In this document: piece by piece, positions 15,704 through 25,000 of the stretch
Position numbering within the stretch: the stretch's first letter is position 1
Layout of the letters: every line of letters starts with the position of its first letter
Source of the DNA: an uncultured Porphyromonas sp.
Lineage (GTDB): Bacteria > Bacteroidota > Bacteroidia > Bacteroidales > Porphyromonadaceae
Length of the DNA stretch: 37,458 bases
NCBI GenBank assembly: GCA_943912835.1
Contig: CALTVJ010000008.1
Span: forward strand, 1 to 37,458
Direction: 5' to 3'
The notes under the pieces: model-generated
What the model was told of the DNA's origin: nothing
Databases searched by the model: none
The model's input: the letters and a program-made list of their open reading frames with translations, nothing else
Translations under genes and position numbers: made by a program

Positions 15704-17176
15704 ATGAGTACTCAAGACAAACTCACAACAGTCTCTGGTGCCCCCGTTGCGGATAACCAGAATGTGGCTACGGCAGGACGTCGTGGCCCGATGACTGTGG
15801 CAGAGAATATTTGGTTCTTTGAGAAGTTGTCGCACTTCAATCGTGAGGTTATTCCAGAGCGTCGTATGCACGCTAAGGGTAGCGGAGCTTATGGTAAGTT
15901 TACCGTAACGCACGACATCACGAAGTATACTAAGGCTGCAATCTTTAGCGAGATTGGTAAGGAGACAGAGCTTTTTGTTCGTTTCTCTACTGTAGCTGGT
16001 GAGCGTGGTGCTGCCGATACAGAGCGTGATATCCGTGGTTTTGCGATTAAGTTTTATACAGAGCAAGGTAACTGGGACCTCGTAGGTAACAACACGCCTG
16101 TATTCTTCATGCGTGACCCACTCAAGTTCCCCGACTTGAACCATGCTGTGAAGCGTGACCCATATACTAATATGCGTAGCGCAAAAAACAACTGGGATTT
16201 CTGGACTAACCTTCCCGAGGCACTTCATCAGGTAACGATTACGATGAGTGATCGTGGTTTGCCGGCTTCTTACCGTCATATGCACGGTTATGGTAGCCAC
16301 ACATTCTCGATGATCAATGCCAACAATGAGCGTGTATGGGTGAAGTTCCACTTCCACACACACCAAGGTATCAAGAACCTTACGAATGCCGAAGCTGAGC
16401 AATTGATTGCTAAGGACCGTGAGGCGCATCAACGTGACCTTCTTGAGTCGATTGAGCGTGGTGACTTCCCACGTTGGACGATGTACATTCAGGTGATGAC
16501 TGAGGAGCAAGCTAAGCAAATGCCTTACAACCCATTTGACCTCACGAAGGTGTGGAGCCAAAAGGAATTCCCACTTATCGAGGTTGGGGTTATGGAGCTT
16601 AACCGCAATCCACAAAACTACTTTGCAGAGGTAGAGCAGTCGGCATTCAACCCAGCTAACCTTGTGCCAGGTATCAGCCATTCTCCAGACCGTATGTTGC
16701 AGGGTCGTCTCTTCGCTTATGGAGATGCACACCGCTATCGCTTGGGTGTGAATCACCACCAAATCCCAGTGAATGCAAGCCGTTGTCCATTCCACGCTTA
16801 TCACCGTGATGGTGCTATGCGCGTTGATGGTAACTATAGTGCATTACTTGGTTACGAGCCTAATGGTTATGGTGTATGGCAAGAGCAAGGTGAATATAAA
16901 GAACCACCTCTTGAGCTTGATGGCGCTGCTTACCAGTGGGATTTCCGTGAAGATGACTCGGATTACTACTCACAGCCACGTGCGCTCTTCCTCTTGATGA
17001 ACGAGGAGCAACGTCAAGCTCTCTTCCAGAATACAGCTGATGCTATGGGAGATATTCCAGAGGAAATTAAGCTCCGTCACACACGCAACTGTTACTTGGC
17101 TCACGAAGAGTATGGTGCAGGTATTGCTAAGGCTATCGGTGTAGACCTCGAGAAGGCTAAAAACTTCAAGGGTTAA
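15704..17176 (+). CDS. katA: Monofunctional haem catalase, small-subunit clade, 490 aa
   Basis: Breaks hydrogen peroxide into water and oxygen. Active-site segment VIPERRMHAKGSGAYG contains the distal catalytic His56; GNNTPVFFMRDP carries the distal Asn; RLFAYGDAHRYRLG holds the proximal haem-ligand Tyr339 with its Arg four residues before. The 490-residue length is that of clade 3 small-subunit, often NADPH-binding, catalases. It starts without signal peptide, so is cytoplasmic. Codon choice is strongly biased toward highly expressed genes, similar to tuf downstream. Catalase is variable among Porphyromonas species (P. gingivalis is catalase-negative), so its presence helps narrow the host. 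Confidence 0.97.
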   Translation: MSTQDKLTTVSGAPVADNQNVATAGRRGPMTVAENIWFFEKLSHFNREVIPERRMHAKGSGAYGKFTVTHDITKYTKAAIFSEIGKETELFVRFSTVAGERGAADTERDIRGFAIKFYTEQGNWDLVGNNTPVFFMRDPLKFPDLNHAVKRDPYTNMRSAKNNWDFWTNLPEALHQVTITMSDRGLPASYRHMHGYGSHTFSMINANNERVWVKFHFHTHQGIKNLTNAEAEQLIAKDREAHQRDLLESIERGDFPRWTMYIQVMTEEQAKQMPYNPFDLTKVWSQKEFPLIEVGVMELNRNPQNYFAEVEQSAFNPANLVPGISHSPDRMLQGRLFAYGDAHRYRLGVNHHQIPVNASRCPFHAYHRDGAMRVDGNYSALLGYEPNGYGVWQEQGEYKEPPLELDGAAYQWDFREDDSDYYSQPRALFLLMNEEQRQALFQNTADAMGDIPEEIKLRHTRNCYLAHEEYGAGIAKAIGVDLEKAKNFKG

Positions 17177-17200
17177 GCATCTGGTGTAGTCATTATAGAG

Positions 17201-17240
17201 AAGGGCTAAGTCTGGGTGTGTGCTTGGGCTTAGCTCTTTT
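17201..17240 (+). terminator. Catalase terminator
   Basis: A 10-bp stem (17201-17210 with 17229-17238, one G-U pair) ends in a T run at 17237-17240, 24 bp after the catalase stop. Confidence 0.75.
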
Positions 17241-17315
17241 CAATTTAGATTGATCAGCGATTGCATTTATTGAGCCTTGAGAGTTGACAATTTCTTTGTC
17301 TTCAGAGAGCATTAT

Positions 17316-17346
17316 TTTGCTAATTGGGAAATTGTTAGTATATTTG
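17316..17346 (+). promoter_or_regulatory. Promoter of tRNA-Thr and tuf
   Basis: TTTG at 17316-17319, 19-bp gap, TATATTTG at 17339-17346. This is a full match to the Bacteroidetes housekeeping consensus, 13 bp before the mature tRNA. No second promoter is evident before tuf, so tRNA-Thr and tuf are probably one transcript. Confidence 0.85.
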
Positions 17347-17358
17347 TAGCCGAATTAG

Positions 17359-17430
<72 letters not shown>

Positions 17431-17494
17431 CTACGTGGAGATTAGTCGCTGAATTAAGACACGAAGAGAATTAGAATATTATATAGAAAAAGTT

Positions 17495-18682
17495 ATGGCA
17501 AAAGAAACCTTTAATAGATCGAAACCACACGTAAACGTGGGTACGATTGGTCACGTTGACCACGGTAAGACTACGCTTACTGCTGCTATCACAACAGTAC
17601 TTGCTAAGGCTGGTCTTTCGGAGCTTCGCTCGTTTGACTCGATTGACAATGCACCAGAAGAAAAGGAGCGTGGTATCACAATCAATACGTCGCACGTAGA
17701 GTATCAAACGGCTAATCGTCACTATGCACACGTAGACTGTCCAGGTCACGCCGACTATGTGAAGAACATGGTAACTGGTGCTGCTCAGATGGACGGTGCT
17801 ATCATCGTGGTTGCTGCTACTGATGGTCCTATGCCACAGACTCGTGAGCACGTGCTTCTTGCTCGTCAGGTAAACGTGCCTGCACTTGTAATCTTTATGA
17901 ACAAGTGTGATGTTGTAGAAGATGAAGAAATGTTGGAGCTTGTAGAGATGGATATGCGTGAGCTTCTATCTAACTATGAGTTTGATGGTGATAACACTCC
18001 AGTGATCCGTGGTTCTGCACTTGGTGCTCTTAACGGTGATCCACAATGGGAAGCTAAGGTTATGGAGCTTATGGAAGCTGTGGATACTTGGATTCCACTT
18101 CCTCCACGTGCTATCGATAAGCCTTTCTTGATGCCAGTTGAAGACGTGTTCTCTATCACAGGTCGTGGTACAGTTGCTACTGGTCGTATTGAGACTGGTG
18201 TGATCCACACAGGTGATGAAGTTCAAATCATCGGTCTTGGTGCTGAGGGTCTTAAGAGTGTTGTTACTGGTGTGGAAATGTTCCGTAAGATTCTTGACGA
18301 AGGTCAAGCTGGTGATAACGTTGGTCTTCTTCTTCGTGGTATCGACAAGAACGAAATCAAGCGTGGTATGGTAATCGCAAAACCTGGTCAGGTTAAGCCT
18401 TACAGCCGCTTCAAAGCTTCTGTTTATGTTCTTAAGAAAGAAGAAGGTGGACGTCACACTCCATTCCAAAACAAGTATCGTCCACAGTTCTACATCCGTA
18501 CGCTTGACGTAACTGGTGAGATCACTCTTCCAGAAGGTGTAGAAATGGTGATGCCAGGTGACAACGTAGAAATCACTGTAGAGCTTATCTATCCAGTAGC
18601 ATGTAACGTAGGTCTACGTTTCGCTATCCGTGAAGGTGGTCGCACAGTAGGTTCTGGTCAGATCACAGAAATCCTTGACTAA
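17495..18682 (+). CDS. tuf: Elongation factor Tu, 395 aa
   Basis: Delivers aminoacyl-tRNA to the ribosome as a GTP complex. The G-domain motifs are intact: P-loop GHVDHGKT (19-26), switch I RGITINTSHVEYQT, DCPGHADYVKNM, and NKCD. Domains 2 and 3 follow with TGRGTVATGRIETG and a normal C-terminus GSGQITEILD. Length matches the family. It is the only tuf in the window, sits between tRNA-Thr and tRNA-Trp in the classic order, and is followed by a hairpin at 18699. Confidence 0.99.
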   Translation: MAKETFNRSKPHVNVGTIGHVDHGKTTLTAAITTVLAKAGLSELRSFDSIDNAPEEKERGITINTSHVEYQTANRHYAHVDCPGHADYVKNMVTGAAQMDGAIIVVAATDGPMPQTREHVLLARQVNVPALVIFMNKCDVVEDEEMLELVEMDMRELLSNYEFDGDNTPVIRGSALGALNGDPQWEAKVMELMEAVDTWIPLPPRAIDKPFLMPVEDVFSITGRGTVATGRIETGVIHTGDEVQIIGLGAEGLKSVVTGVEMFRKILDEGQAGDNVGLLLRGIDKNEIKRGMVIAKPGQVKPYSRFKASVYVLKKEEGGRHTPFQNKYRPQFYIRTLDVTGEITLPEGVEMVMPGDNVEITVELIYPVACNVGLRFAIREGGRTVGSGQITEILD

Positions 18683-18698
18683 GAATTAAGGTATATAT

Positions 18699-18754
18699 AA
18701 TATATAGGGGGCTTGGCTTTGGCTAAGTCTAGGTCAAGCCCCTCTATATTTTTT
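18699..18754 (+). terminator. Hairpin after tuf
   Basis: Arms 18699-18715 and 18735-18750 pair with one slipped base (core GGGGCTTG/CAAGCCCC) and end in six T at 18749-18754. It may terminate or attenuate transcription between tuf and the downstream secE-nusG-ribosomal genes. Confidence 0.65.
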
Positions 18755-18771
18755 AGAATAATAGGTGACCT

Positions 18772-18963
18772 ATGGCTACGATTGATATGTTTCTAGGTCC
18801 TCTGTTTTTGCTGATGATTGTTGTTTTTCAGCGTGATGTGTTAAAGTTGCTTTTCGCTGGGAGATTTTCAAAAGTAAAGAAATTAGAGTGGTTTTGGTTG
18901 CTAATTAACCTTTTCTTTGGAGTTGTTTTAACTTTGAGAATGATAATCACTGTTTTGTCTTAG
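18772..18963 (+). CDS. Unrecognised small membrane protein, 63 aa
   Basis: The ATG lies 18 bp after the tuf terminator-like hairpin and the stop 16 bp before tRNA-Trp. The product has two hydrophobic helices, about residues 6-20 (MFLGPLFLLMIVVF) and 43-62 (WFWLLINLFFGVVLTLRMII), separated by a basic loop with RFSKVKK, giving a hairpin topology. No family is recognised and no signal for export other than the helices is seen. Codon usage is less biased than in tuf. It could be a real membrane microprotein or a chance frame in AT-rich DNA; the fit between flanking elements and consistent hydrophobicity favour a real gene. Confidence 0.5.
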   Translation: MATIDMFLGPLFLLMIVVFQRDVLKLLFAGRFSKVKKLEWFWLLINLFFGVVLTLRMIITVLS

Positions 18964-18979
18964 TTTAGACAATAAATTT

Positions 18980-19052
18980 ACGGGTTTAGCTCAGTTGGTA
19001 GAGCACTGGTCTCCAAAACCAGGTGTCGGGAGTTCGAGTCTCTCAACCCGTG
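18980..19052 (+). tRNA. tRNA-Trp (anticodon CCA)
   Basis: A 73-nt cloverleaf: acceptor ACGGGTT/AACCCGT perfect, D stem GCTC/GAGC, anticodon stem CTGGT/ACCAG with loop CTCCAAA giving CCA, T stem GGGAG/CTCTC (one G-T pair). Discriminator G; 3' CCA not encoded. It precedes secE by 16 bp, as in many bacteria. Confidence 0.97.
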
Positions 19053-19068
19053 CTAGAAATACGAAGGA

Positions 19069-19272
19069 ATGAGTTTAGTTAGTCGCATCAGAACTGCTTT
19101 TAAAGATTCTTATACAGAACTTACGCAAAAAGTAACCTGGCCTACTCGTCAAGAGCTGACGAGTAGCTCTATTATTGTGCTTATTGCTTCCGTTATTATA
19201 GCACTTTTTGTTACTGGCGTTGACGTTGTGTTTGATAATGCTCTGAGAGTTGTTTATAATCTCTTGGGTTAG
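19069..19272 (+). CDS. secE: Preprotein translocase subunit SecE, 67 aa
   Basis: The small essential subunit of the SecYEG channel in the inner membrane. The conserved amphipathic helix and hinge are visible in SYTELTQKVTWPTRQEL, followed by one membrane helix (about 32-58, SIIVLIASVIIALFVTGVDVV). This is the single-helix short form found outside the enterobacteria. It lies 12 bp before nusG and right after tRNA-Trp, the usual arrangement, so it is cotranscribed with the transcription and ribosomal genes downstream. Confidence 0.97.
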   Translation: MSLVSRIRTAFKDSYTELTQKVTWPTRQELTSSSIIVLIASVIIALFVTGVDVVFDNALRVVYNLLG

Positions 19273-19284
19273 TCTTTAGGTATT

Positions 19285-19839
19285 ATGGCAGAAGTGAACG
19301 AAAAGAAGTTCTATATTCTTCGAGCTGTAACAGGCAAGGAGTATAAGGTAAAAGAAAAACTTGAGGCTGATATGGCGTACACAGATTTGGGTCGCTATGT
19401 TTCTCAGGTTTTTGTGCCTACAGAGAAAGTCGTAAGCCAGCGCAATGGTAAGAAGATTGTCAAGGAGCGTCCGAGTCTACCTGGCTATATCATCGTTGAG
19501 GCAGCTCTTGTCGGAGATGTTGCTTATCGATTGAGAAATACTGAGGGAGTCATTGGCTTCCTTGGTGGTAGTCGCCGTACAGAACCAGAGCCTATGAAGC
19601 GTAGCGAAGTAGAGCGTCTGATGAGTCGTGCTGACGAGATCGCCCTCGGAGAAGGAGAGTATGAAATCGAATTCTTTGTTGGTGATGTTGTTAAGGTGGT
19701 AGATGATGCCTTTGCAGGCTGTGAGGCTATCGTTGAGGAAGTGACTGCTGAGAAGCGCAAGCTTAAAGTTAAGGTCAAAATGTTTGGCCGTCAGATCCCT
19801 CTCGAGCTAGGCTATGCTCAAGTAATCAAGGAGTTGTAG
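19285..19839 (+). CDS. nusG: Transcription termination/antitermination factor NusG, 184 aa
   Basis: Binds RNA polymerase clamp helices and couples it to Rho or the ribosome. The NGN domain spans about 8-115, with FYILRAVTGKEYKVKEKLE, VPTEKVVSQRNGKKIVKER and LPGYIIVEA, and TEGVIGFLGG. The C-terminal KOW domain (about 128-184) has FFVGDVVKVVDDAFAGCEA and ends LGYAQVIKEL. Standard length. It forms an operon with secE and sits 62 bp before rplK. Confidence 0.98.
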   Translation: MAEVNEKKFYILRAVTGKEYKVKEKLEADMAYTDLGRYVSQVFVPTEKVVSQRNGKKIVKERPSLPGYIIVEAALVGDVAYRLRNTEGVIGFLGGSRRTEPEPMKRSEVERLMSRADEIALGEGEYEIEFFVGDVVKVVDDAFAGCEAIVEEVTAEKRKLKVKVKMFGRQIPLELGYAQVIKEL

Positions 19840-19901
19840 TTTGTTACGGAACAATACTCCGACTATCGTATAGTGTTAATCACTAAAACAAAAAAAGAAT
19901 A

Positions 19902-20339
19902 ATGGCAAAAGAAATTGCTGGACAACTGAAATTGCAAATCAAAGGTGGTGCTGCTAATCCATCACCTCCCGTAGGACCTGCTCTTGGTGCTAAGGGTATC
20001 AATATAATGGAGTTTTGCAAGCAGTTTAATGCCAGAACTCAGGAACAAGCTGGTAAGGTACTCCCAGTAGTTATCACTTACTATGCAGACAAGAGCTTTG
20101 ATTTTATTATCAAGACTCCTCCTGTAGCTGTTCAACTTAAGGAAATTGCAAAGTTGAAGAGTGGTTCTGCTCAGCCTAACCGTAACAAGGTTGCTGAGAT
20201 CACTTGGGAACAAGTGCGTGCTATTGCTGCTGACAAACTTGTAGACCTAAACTGCTTCAATGTAGAAGCTGCTATGAAAATGGTAGCTGGTACAGCTCGT
20301 AGTATGGGTATTACAGTAAAGGGTGACTTTCCTGGATAA
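19902..20339 (+). CDS. rplK: 50S ribosomal protein L11
   Basis: 145 residues. Forms the GTPase-associated stalk base with L10 and 23S rRNA. N-terminal signature QIKGGAANPSPPVGPALGAKG, and C-terminal rRNA-binding domain with VAEITWEQVRAIAADKL and GTARSMGITVKGDFPG. Full length. The 62-bp leader from nusG contains two small overlapping inverted repeats near 19861-19884 that could be the site of L1 feedback control known for this operon elsewhere; that role is inferred. Confidence 0.98.
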   Translation: MAKEIAGQLKLQIKGGAANPSPPVGPALGAKGINIMEFCKQFNARTQEQAGKVLPVVITYYADKSFDFIIKTPPVAVQLKEIAKLKSGSAQPNRNKVAEITWEQVRAIAADKLVDLNCFNVEAAMKMVAGTARSMGITVKGDFPG

Positions 20340-20359
20340 TCAATAACGAATCAAAGAAA

Positions 20360-21055
20360 ATGGGTAAACTGACAAAAAATCAGAAAATCGCTTTGAGCAA
20401 AATCGAGCCAGGGAAAGCCTATACATTAGCAGAAGCTTCTGCTCTTGTTAAGGAAATTACCCTTGCTAAGTTTGATGCCTCTGTAGACCTTGATGTGCGT
20501 TTGGGCGTAGACCCACGTAAAGCTAACCAGATGGTTCGTGGTGTAGTAACTCTACCTCACGGTACTGGTAAGGAAGTACGTGTACTTGCTCTTTGTACAC
20601 CAGATAAGGAAGCAGAAGCAAAAGAAGCTGGAGCAGACTATGTAGGTCTTGACGAATATATCGAGAAAATCCGTGGTGGTTGGACTGATATCGACGTAAT
20701 CATCACTCAACCAGCTATCATGGGTAAGATTGGTGCTCTAGGTCGCGTGCTTGGTCCTCGTGGCTTGATGCCTAACCCTAAGAGTGGTACTGTGACTAAT
20801 GATGTTGCAGCAGCTGTTAAGGAGGTTAAGAGCGGTAAGATCGACTTCAAGGTAGACAAGACTGGTATTGTACATACTTCTATCGGTAAGGTTTCGTTCT
20901 CTGCTGAGCAGATCAAAGAAAATGCGAGTGAGTTCGTCTCTACACTTATCAAGCTTAAACCAAGTGCAGCTAAGGGTACTTACATCAAGAGTATCTACCT
21001 CTCAAGCACTATGAGCCCAAGTGTGAAGATTGATCCTAAATCTGTAGAAGAATAA
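20360..21055 (+). CDS. rplA: 50S ribosomal protein L1
   Basis: 231 residues. Binds 23S rRNA at the L1 stalk that moves deacylated tRNA to the exit site, and represses its own operon in characterised bacteria. Family landmarks: FDASVDLDVRLGVDPRKANQ, GTGKEVRVLALC, the signature IGALGRVLGPRGLMPNPKSG, and GKIDFKVDKTGIVHTSIGK. Complete, starting 20 bp after rplK and ending 15 bp before rplJ. Confidence 0.98.
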   Translation: MGKLTKNQKIALSKIEPGKAYTLAEASALVKEITLAKFDASVDLDVRLGVDPRKANQMVRGVVTLPHGTGKEVRVLALCTPDKEAEAKEAGADYVGLDEYIEKIRGGWTDIDVIITQPAIMGKIGALGRVLGPRGLMPNPKSGTVTNDVAAAVKEVKSGKIDFKVDKTGIVHTSIGKVSFSAEQIKENASEFVSTLIKLKPSAAKGTYIKSIYLSSTMSPSVKIDPKSVEE

Positions 21056-21070
21056 TAAGTAAGGAAAACA

Positions 21071-21577
21071 ATGAGAAAGGAAAATAAAGCAGTTGTTGTT
21101 GAGCAACTCAAGAGCTATCTCAGCGAGTATCCTCACTTCTATCTAGCAGATACCGAAGGAATGGATGCAGCTCAGACTGCACAACTTCGTCGCAAAGCTA
21201 ATGCAGCAGGTGTTAAGGTTGTTGTTGTTAAGAATACACTTCTTCGTCGTGCATTAGCCGAAGTAGGAGACTTCTCTCAATTACAAAGCGCACTAAAAAA
21301 CAACACGATGGTGTTGTTTACCAATGTTGCTAATGCTCCTGCGAGACTTATCAAGGATATTATCAAGGAAAAGAAAGAAGCTGCAAAAATAAGCCTAAAG
21401 GGTGCTTATGCAGAGACTGGCTTCTATGGTGCAAATCAGCTTGATGAGCTTGTAGCACTAAAGAGCAAGGAAGAGCTTATCGCCGACGTGGTGGCACTCT
21501 TGCAGTCTCCTATCCGCAACGTGCTTTCTGCGCTTGAGAATAAGGGTAATAATGGTGAAGAGGCAGCCGCTGAATAA
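21071..21577 (+). CDS. rplJ: 50S ribosomal protein L10
   Basis: 168 residues. Anchors L7/L12 dimers on the ribosomal stalk. N-terminal rRNA-binding domain with KAVVVEQLKSYLSEYPHFYL, RRKANAAGVKVVVVKNTLLRRAL and NNTMVLFTN, then the C-terminal helix that binds L12 (IADVVALLQSPIRNVLSAL). Only 15 bp separate it from rplA, so the L10 leader that controls rplJL in E. coli or Bacillus cannot be present in the gap. Confidence 0.98.
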   Translation: MRKENKAVVVEQLKSYLSEYPHFYLADTEGMDAAQTAQLRRKANAAGVKVVVVKNTLLRRALAEVGDFSQLQSALKNNTMVLFTNVANAPARLIKDIIKEKKEAAKISLKGAYAETGFYGANQLDELVALKSKEELIADVVALLQSPIRNVLSALENKGNNGEEAAAE

Positions 21578-21626
21578 TAGTCCTCAATCAATACAATACG
21601 TAAACAAAGAAATAATATAACATATT

Positions 21627-21992
21627 ATGGCAGATATTAAAGCTATCGCTGAACAGCTAGTAAACCTAACAGTAAAGGAAGTAAGCGAACTTGCAACTAT
21701 TCTTAAAGATGAGTATGGCATCGAGCCTGCTGCTGCTGCAGTAGTAGTAGCTGCTGGTGGTGAAGCCGCTGCTGAGGAGAAGACTTCTTTCGATGTTATC
21801 CTCAAGAGCGCTGGTGCAGCTAAGCTCCAAGTAGTTAAGGCTGTTAAGGAACACTGTGGTCTTGGTCTTAAGGAGGCTAAGGATCTTGTAGACGCTGCTC
21901 CTGCTGCAGTTAAGGAAGGCGTAGATAAGGCTACAGCTGAAGCTGTAAAGGCAGCACTAGAAGAAGCTGGTGCTGAGGTAGAGCTTAAGTAA
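21627..21992 (+). CDS. rplL: 50S ribosomal protein L7/L12
   Basis: 121 residues. Stalk protein that recruits translation GTPases. N-terminal dimerisation helices (AEQLVNLTVKEVSELATIL), an Ala/Glu hinge (about 35-52) and the globular C-terminal domain with FDVILKSAGAAKLQVVKAV, GLGLKEAKDLVDAAP and a normal end AEVELK. Strong codon bias. Two hairpins separate it from rpoB. Confidence 0.98.
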   Translation: MADIKAIAEQLVNLTVKEVSELATILKDEYGIEPAAAAVVVAAGGEAAAEEKTSFDVILKSAGAAKLQVVKAVKEHCGLGLKEAKDLVDAAPAAVKEGVDKATAEAVKAALEEAGAEVELK

Positions 21993-22000
21993 CGAACACC

Positions 22001-22064
22001 GCCTGTGTGCTCCACAGGTCTTAATGGTTGAGATTCCTCCCTCGGAGGAGTCTTAACCCTTTTG
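22001..22064 (+). promoter_or_regulatory. Double hairpin between rplL and rpoB (possible attenuator or RNase site)
   Basis: The first hairpin has a 6-bp stem (22002-22007/22013-22018) and a 5-nt loop. The second has a 15-bp stem with two G-U pairs (22026-22040/22044-22058), a 3-nt loop and then CTTTTG. The second looks like a leaky terminator. In E. coli the same gap carries a partial terminator and a processing site lowering rpoBC expression relative to ribosomal proteins; a similar role here is inferred. Confidence 0.65.
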
Positions 22065-22099
22065 TGTCTAATAAACTAAGTATCTTTTTTAGTCCCCAA

Positions 22100-25000
22100 A
22101 TGGCCTCAAAGCAGAATAAAACGAGAATAAATTTTGCATCGATAAAAAATCCGTTGCAATTCCCTGATTTCCTAGAAGTTCAGCTCAAGAGCTTCAAGGA
22201 TTTCTTCCAGCTGGATACGCCACCCGAGCGTCGTAAGAAGGAGGGTCTATACAAAGTGTTTGCAGAGAATTTCCCTATTGCAGATACGCGTAATAACTTC
22301 GTCTTAGAGTTTTTGGACTACTACGTAGATCCTCCCAAGTACTCTATCGAAGAGTGTCTTAGCCGTGGCTTAACTTATAGTGTACCACTCAAGGCTAAGC
22401 TTAAATTGTATTGTACAGACCCTGATCACGAGGATTTCGCTACGGTGATTCAGGACGTATTCCTTGGTCCTATCCCTTATATGACGGAGTCTGGGACTTT
22501 TGTGATCAATGGTGCAGAGCGTGTCATTGTATCTCAGTTACATCGTTCGCCTGGGGTATTTTTTGGGACTAGCATGCACACAAGCCGTACACAGTTGTAT
22601 TCGGCACGTGTTATCCCTTTCCGTGGCTCGTGGATTGAGTTTGCTACGGATGTAAACAATGCGATGTATGCCTACATCGATCGTAAGAAGAAACTCCCTG
22701 TGACAACCTTGCTTCGTGCTATTGGCTACGAAACAGATAAGCAGATCCTAGATCTTTTTGGTCTTGCAGAGGAAGTTAAGGTAAGCAAAGCCTCTCTCAA
22801 GAAGTGTATTGGTCGTAAGCTAGCTGGTCGTGTCAATAAAGTGTATATTGATGACCTCAGCGATGAAGATACAGGAGAGGTGGTGTCTATCGAACGTACT
22901 ATGGTTTTGATAGATCGTGATGTAGAGCTTACTGAGGAACATATTGATCAGATTCTGGAGTCTGGAACTAAGACTATTCTGCTTCACCACGAAGATAAGA
23001 ATACGAGTGACTATGCTCTAATCTTCAATACACTACAAAAGGACCCATCTAATAGCGAGCATGATGCTTTGTATCATATCTATCGTCAGTTGCGTAATGC
23101 AGACCCTGCTGACGAAGCTAATGCTCGTGAAGTTATTACCAATCTTTTCTTCTCTGACAAACGTTATGACTTAGGCGATGTAGGGCGTTATCGTCTCAAT
23201 AAGAAGCTCGGTCTGAAGATTGATCCAGAGGTTAAGATTTTAACAAAAGAAGATATTGTCGAGATCATCAAGTATCTCATTGAGCTGGCTAACTCTCGTG
23301 CTCAGGTAGATGATATCGACCACTTGGCAAATCGCCGTGTGCGTACTGTTGGCGAGCAACTATATAACCAGTTTGGCGTAGGTTTAGCTCGTATGGCTCG
23401 TACGGTAAGAGATCGTATGAATGTACGTGATAATGAAGTCTTTACTCCAGAAGATTTGGTTAATGCCAAAACACTTTCTTCTGTCGTAAATTCTTTCTTC
23501 GGCACGAATGCTCTATCTCAGTTTATGGACCAAACCAACCCATTGGCTGAGATCACACACAAGCGTCGTATTTCGGCTCTCGGTCCTGGTGGTATTAGCC
23601 GTGATCGTGCAGGGTTTGAGGTGCGTGACGTTCACTATACACACTATGGTCGTCTCTGTCCTATTGAGACACCAGAAGGACCTAATATCGGTCTGATTTC
23701 GTCTCTATGTGTATATGCTAAGATTAATGAGCTTGGCTTTATCTCTACACCATATCGCCGTGTGAAGAATGGTGTTGTAGACTTTAGTGGCTCAGGGCTT
23801 AAATATTATACTGTAGAAGATGAAGAAGGCAAGCTTGTGGCTCAAGGTAATGCCCCTATTGATGAAAAAGGTAAGTTTACCAATGAGCGCATCAAAGCTC
23901 GTCTAGAGTCAGACTTCCCAGTGGTAAGTCCTGAAGAAGTAGAGCTTATGGACGTTGCTCCTACTCAGATCGCTTCTATCGCAGCTTCGCTTATCCCATT
24001 CTTGGAGCATGATGATGCCAACCGTGCATTGATGGGATCAAACATGATGCGTCAAGCTGTGCCACTTCTTCGCCCAGAGGCTCCTATCGTTGGTACTGGT
24101 ATCGAAGGTCAACTTGTTAAAGACTCTCGTACTCAGGTTGTAGCAGAGCGCAGTGGGGAGGTCGTTTATGTCGATGCCAACTGCATCAAGGTGAAGTATG
24201 ACTGGACAGAGGAGGAGCAGTTTGTGAGCTTCGATGATGATGTTACAGTTTATCAGCTTCCTAAGTTCCGCAAAACAAACCAAAGTACAACTATTGACTT
24301 GCGTCCGATCTGTAAGAAGGGGCAGCGTATTAAGGCTGGTGATATTCTTACTGAAGGATATTCAACGCAGGGGGGAGAACTTGCTCTTGGACGTAACGTA
24401 CAAGTGGCATACATGCCTTGGAAGGGATACAACTACGAGGATGCTATCGTGCTTAACGAGCGTTTGGTGCGTGAGGACTTCTTCACCTCTGTACACGTCG
24501 ACGAGTATATTCTGGAGGTACGTGAAACTAAACGTGGTTTAGAGGAACTTACTAACGATATTCCGAACGTGAGTGATGATGCAACGAAGAATCTTAACTC
24601 TAATGGTATTATTCGAGTAGGTGCTCGTGTAGAGCCAGGAGATATCCTTGTTGGTAAGATTACTCCTAAGGGAGAAAGTGATCCTACCCCAGAGGAAAAA
24701 CTTCTTCGTGCTATCTTTGGTGATAAAGCTGGAGATGTTAAGGATGCTTCACTCAAGGCTACACCTTCACTACGTGGTGTTGTTGTTGATACAAAACTGT
24801 ACTCTAAGGTGCTTAAGAAAAAGACTCGTGCAGAGCTTAAAGACTCTCAAGAGGCTATCGAACAGCACTATGACAAGAAACAAAATGAACTTAAGACTCT
24901 TTATATCGATAAGCTTCTTAAGTTGACTAACGATCATAAAGTAAAATCTGTCAAAGACTTCTTAGAGGTTGATAGACTTAAAGCTGGTAGTAAGTTTACG

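Noticed and set aside
15695..16804. 369-residue - strand ORF opposite catalase
   Set aside because: It is antisense to a gene with strong codon bias, has an unnatural composition rich in Thr, Leu and His, and resembles no family. Similar long antisense frames occur opposite tuf, rpoB and rpoC.
21584..22015. 143-residue - strand ORF opposite rplL
   Set aside because: It is an Ala/Ser-rich mirror of the Ala/Glu-rich rplL sequence, with no promoter or family resemblance.
22028..22099. 24-residue N-terminal extension of RpoB
   Set aside because: The start codon lies in the arm of the rplL-rpoB hairpin and the added residues are not part of the family N-terminus.
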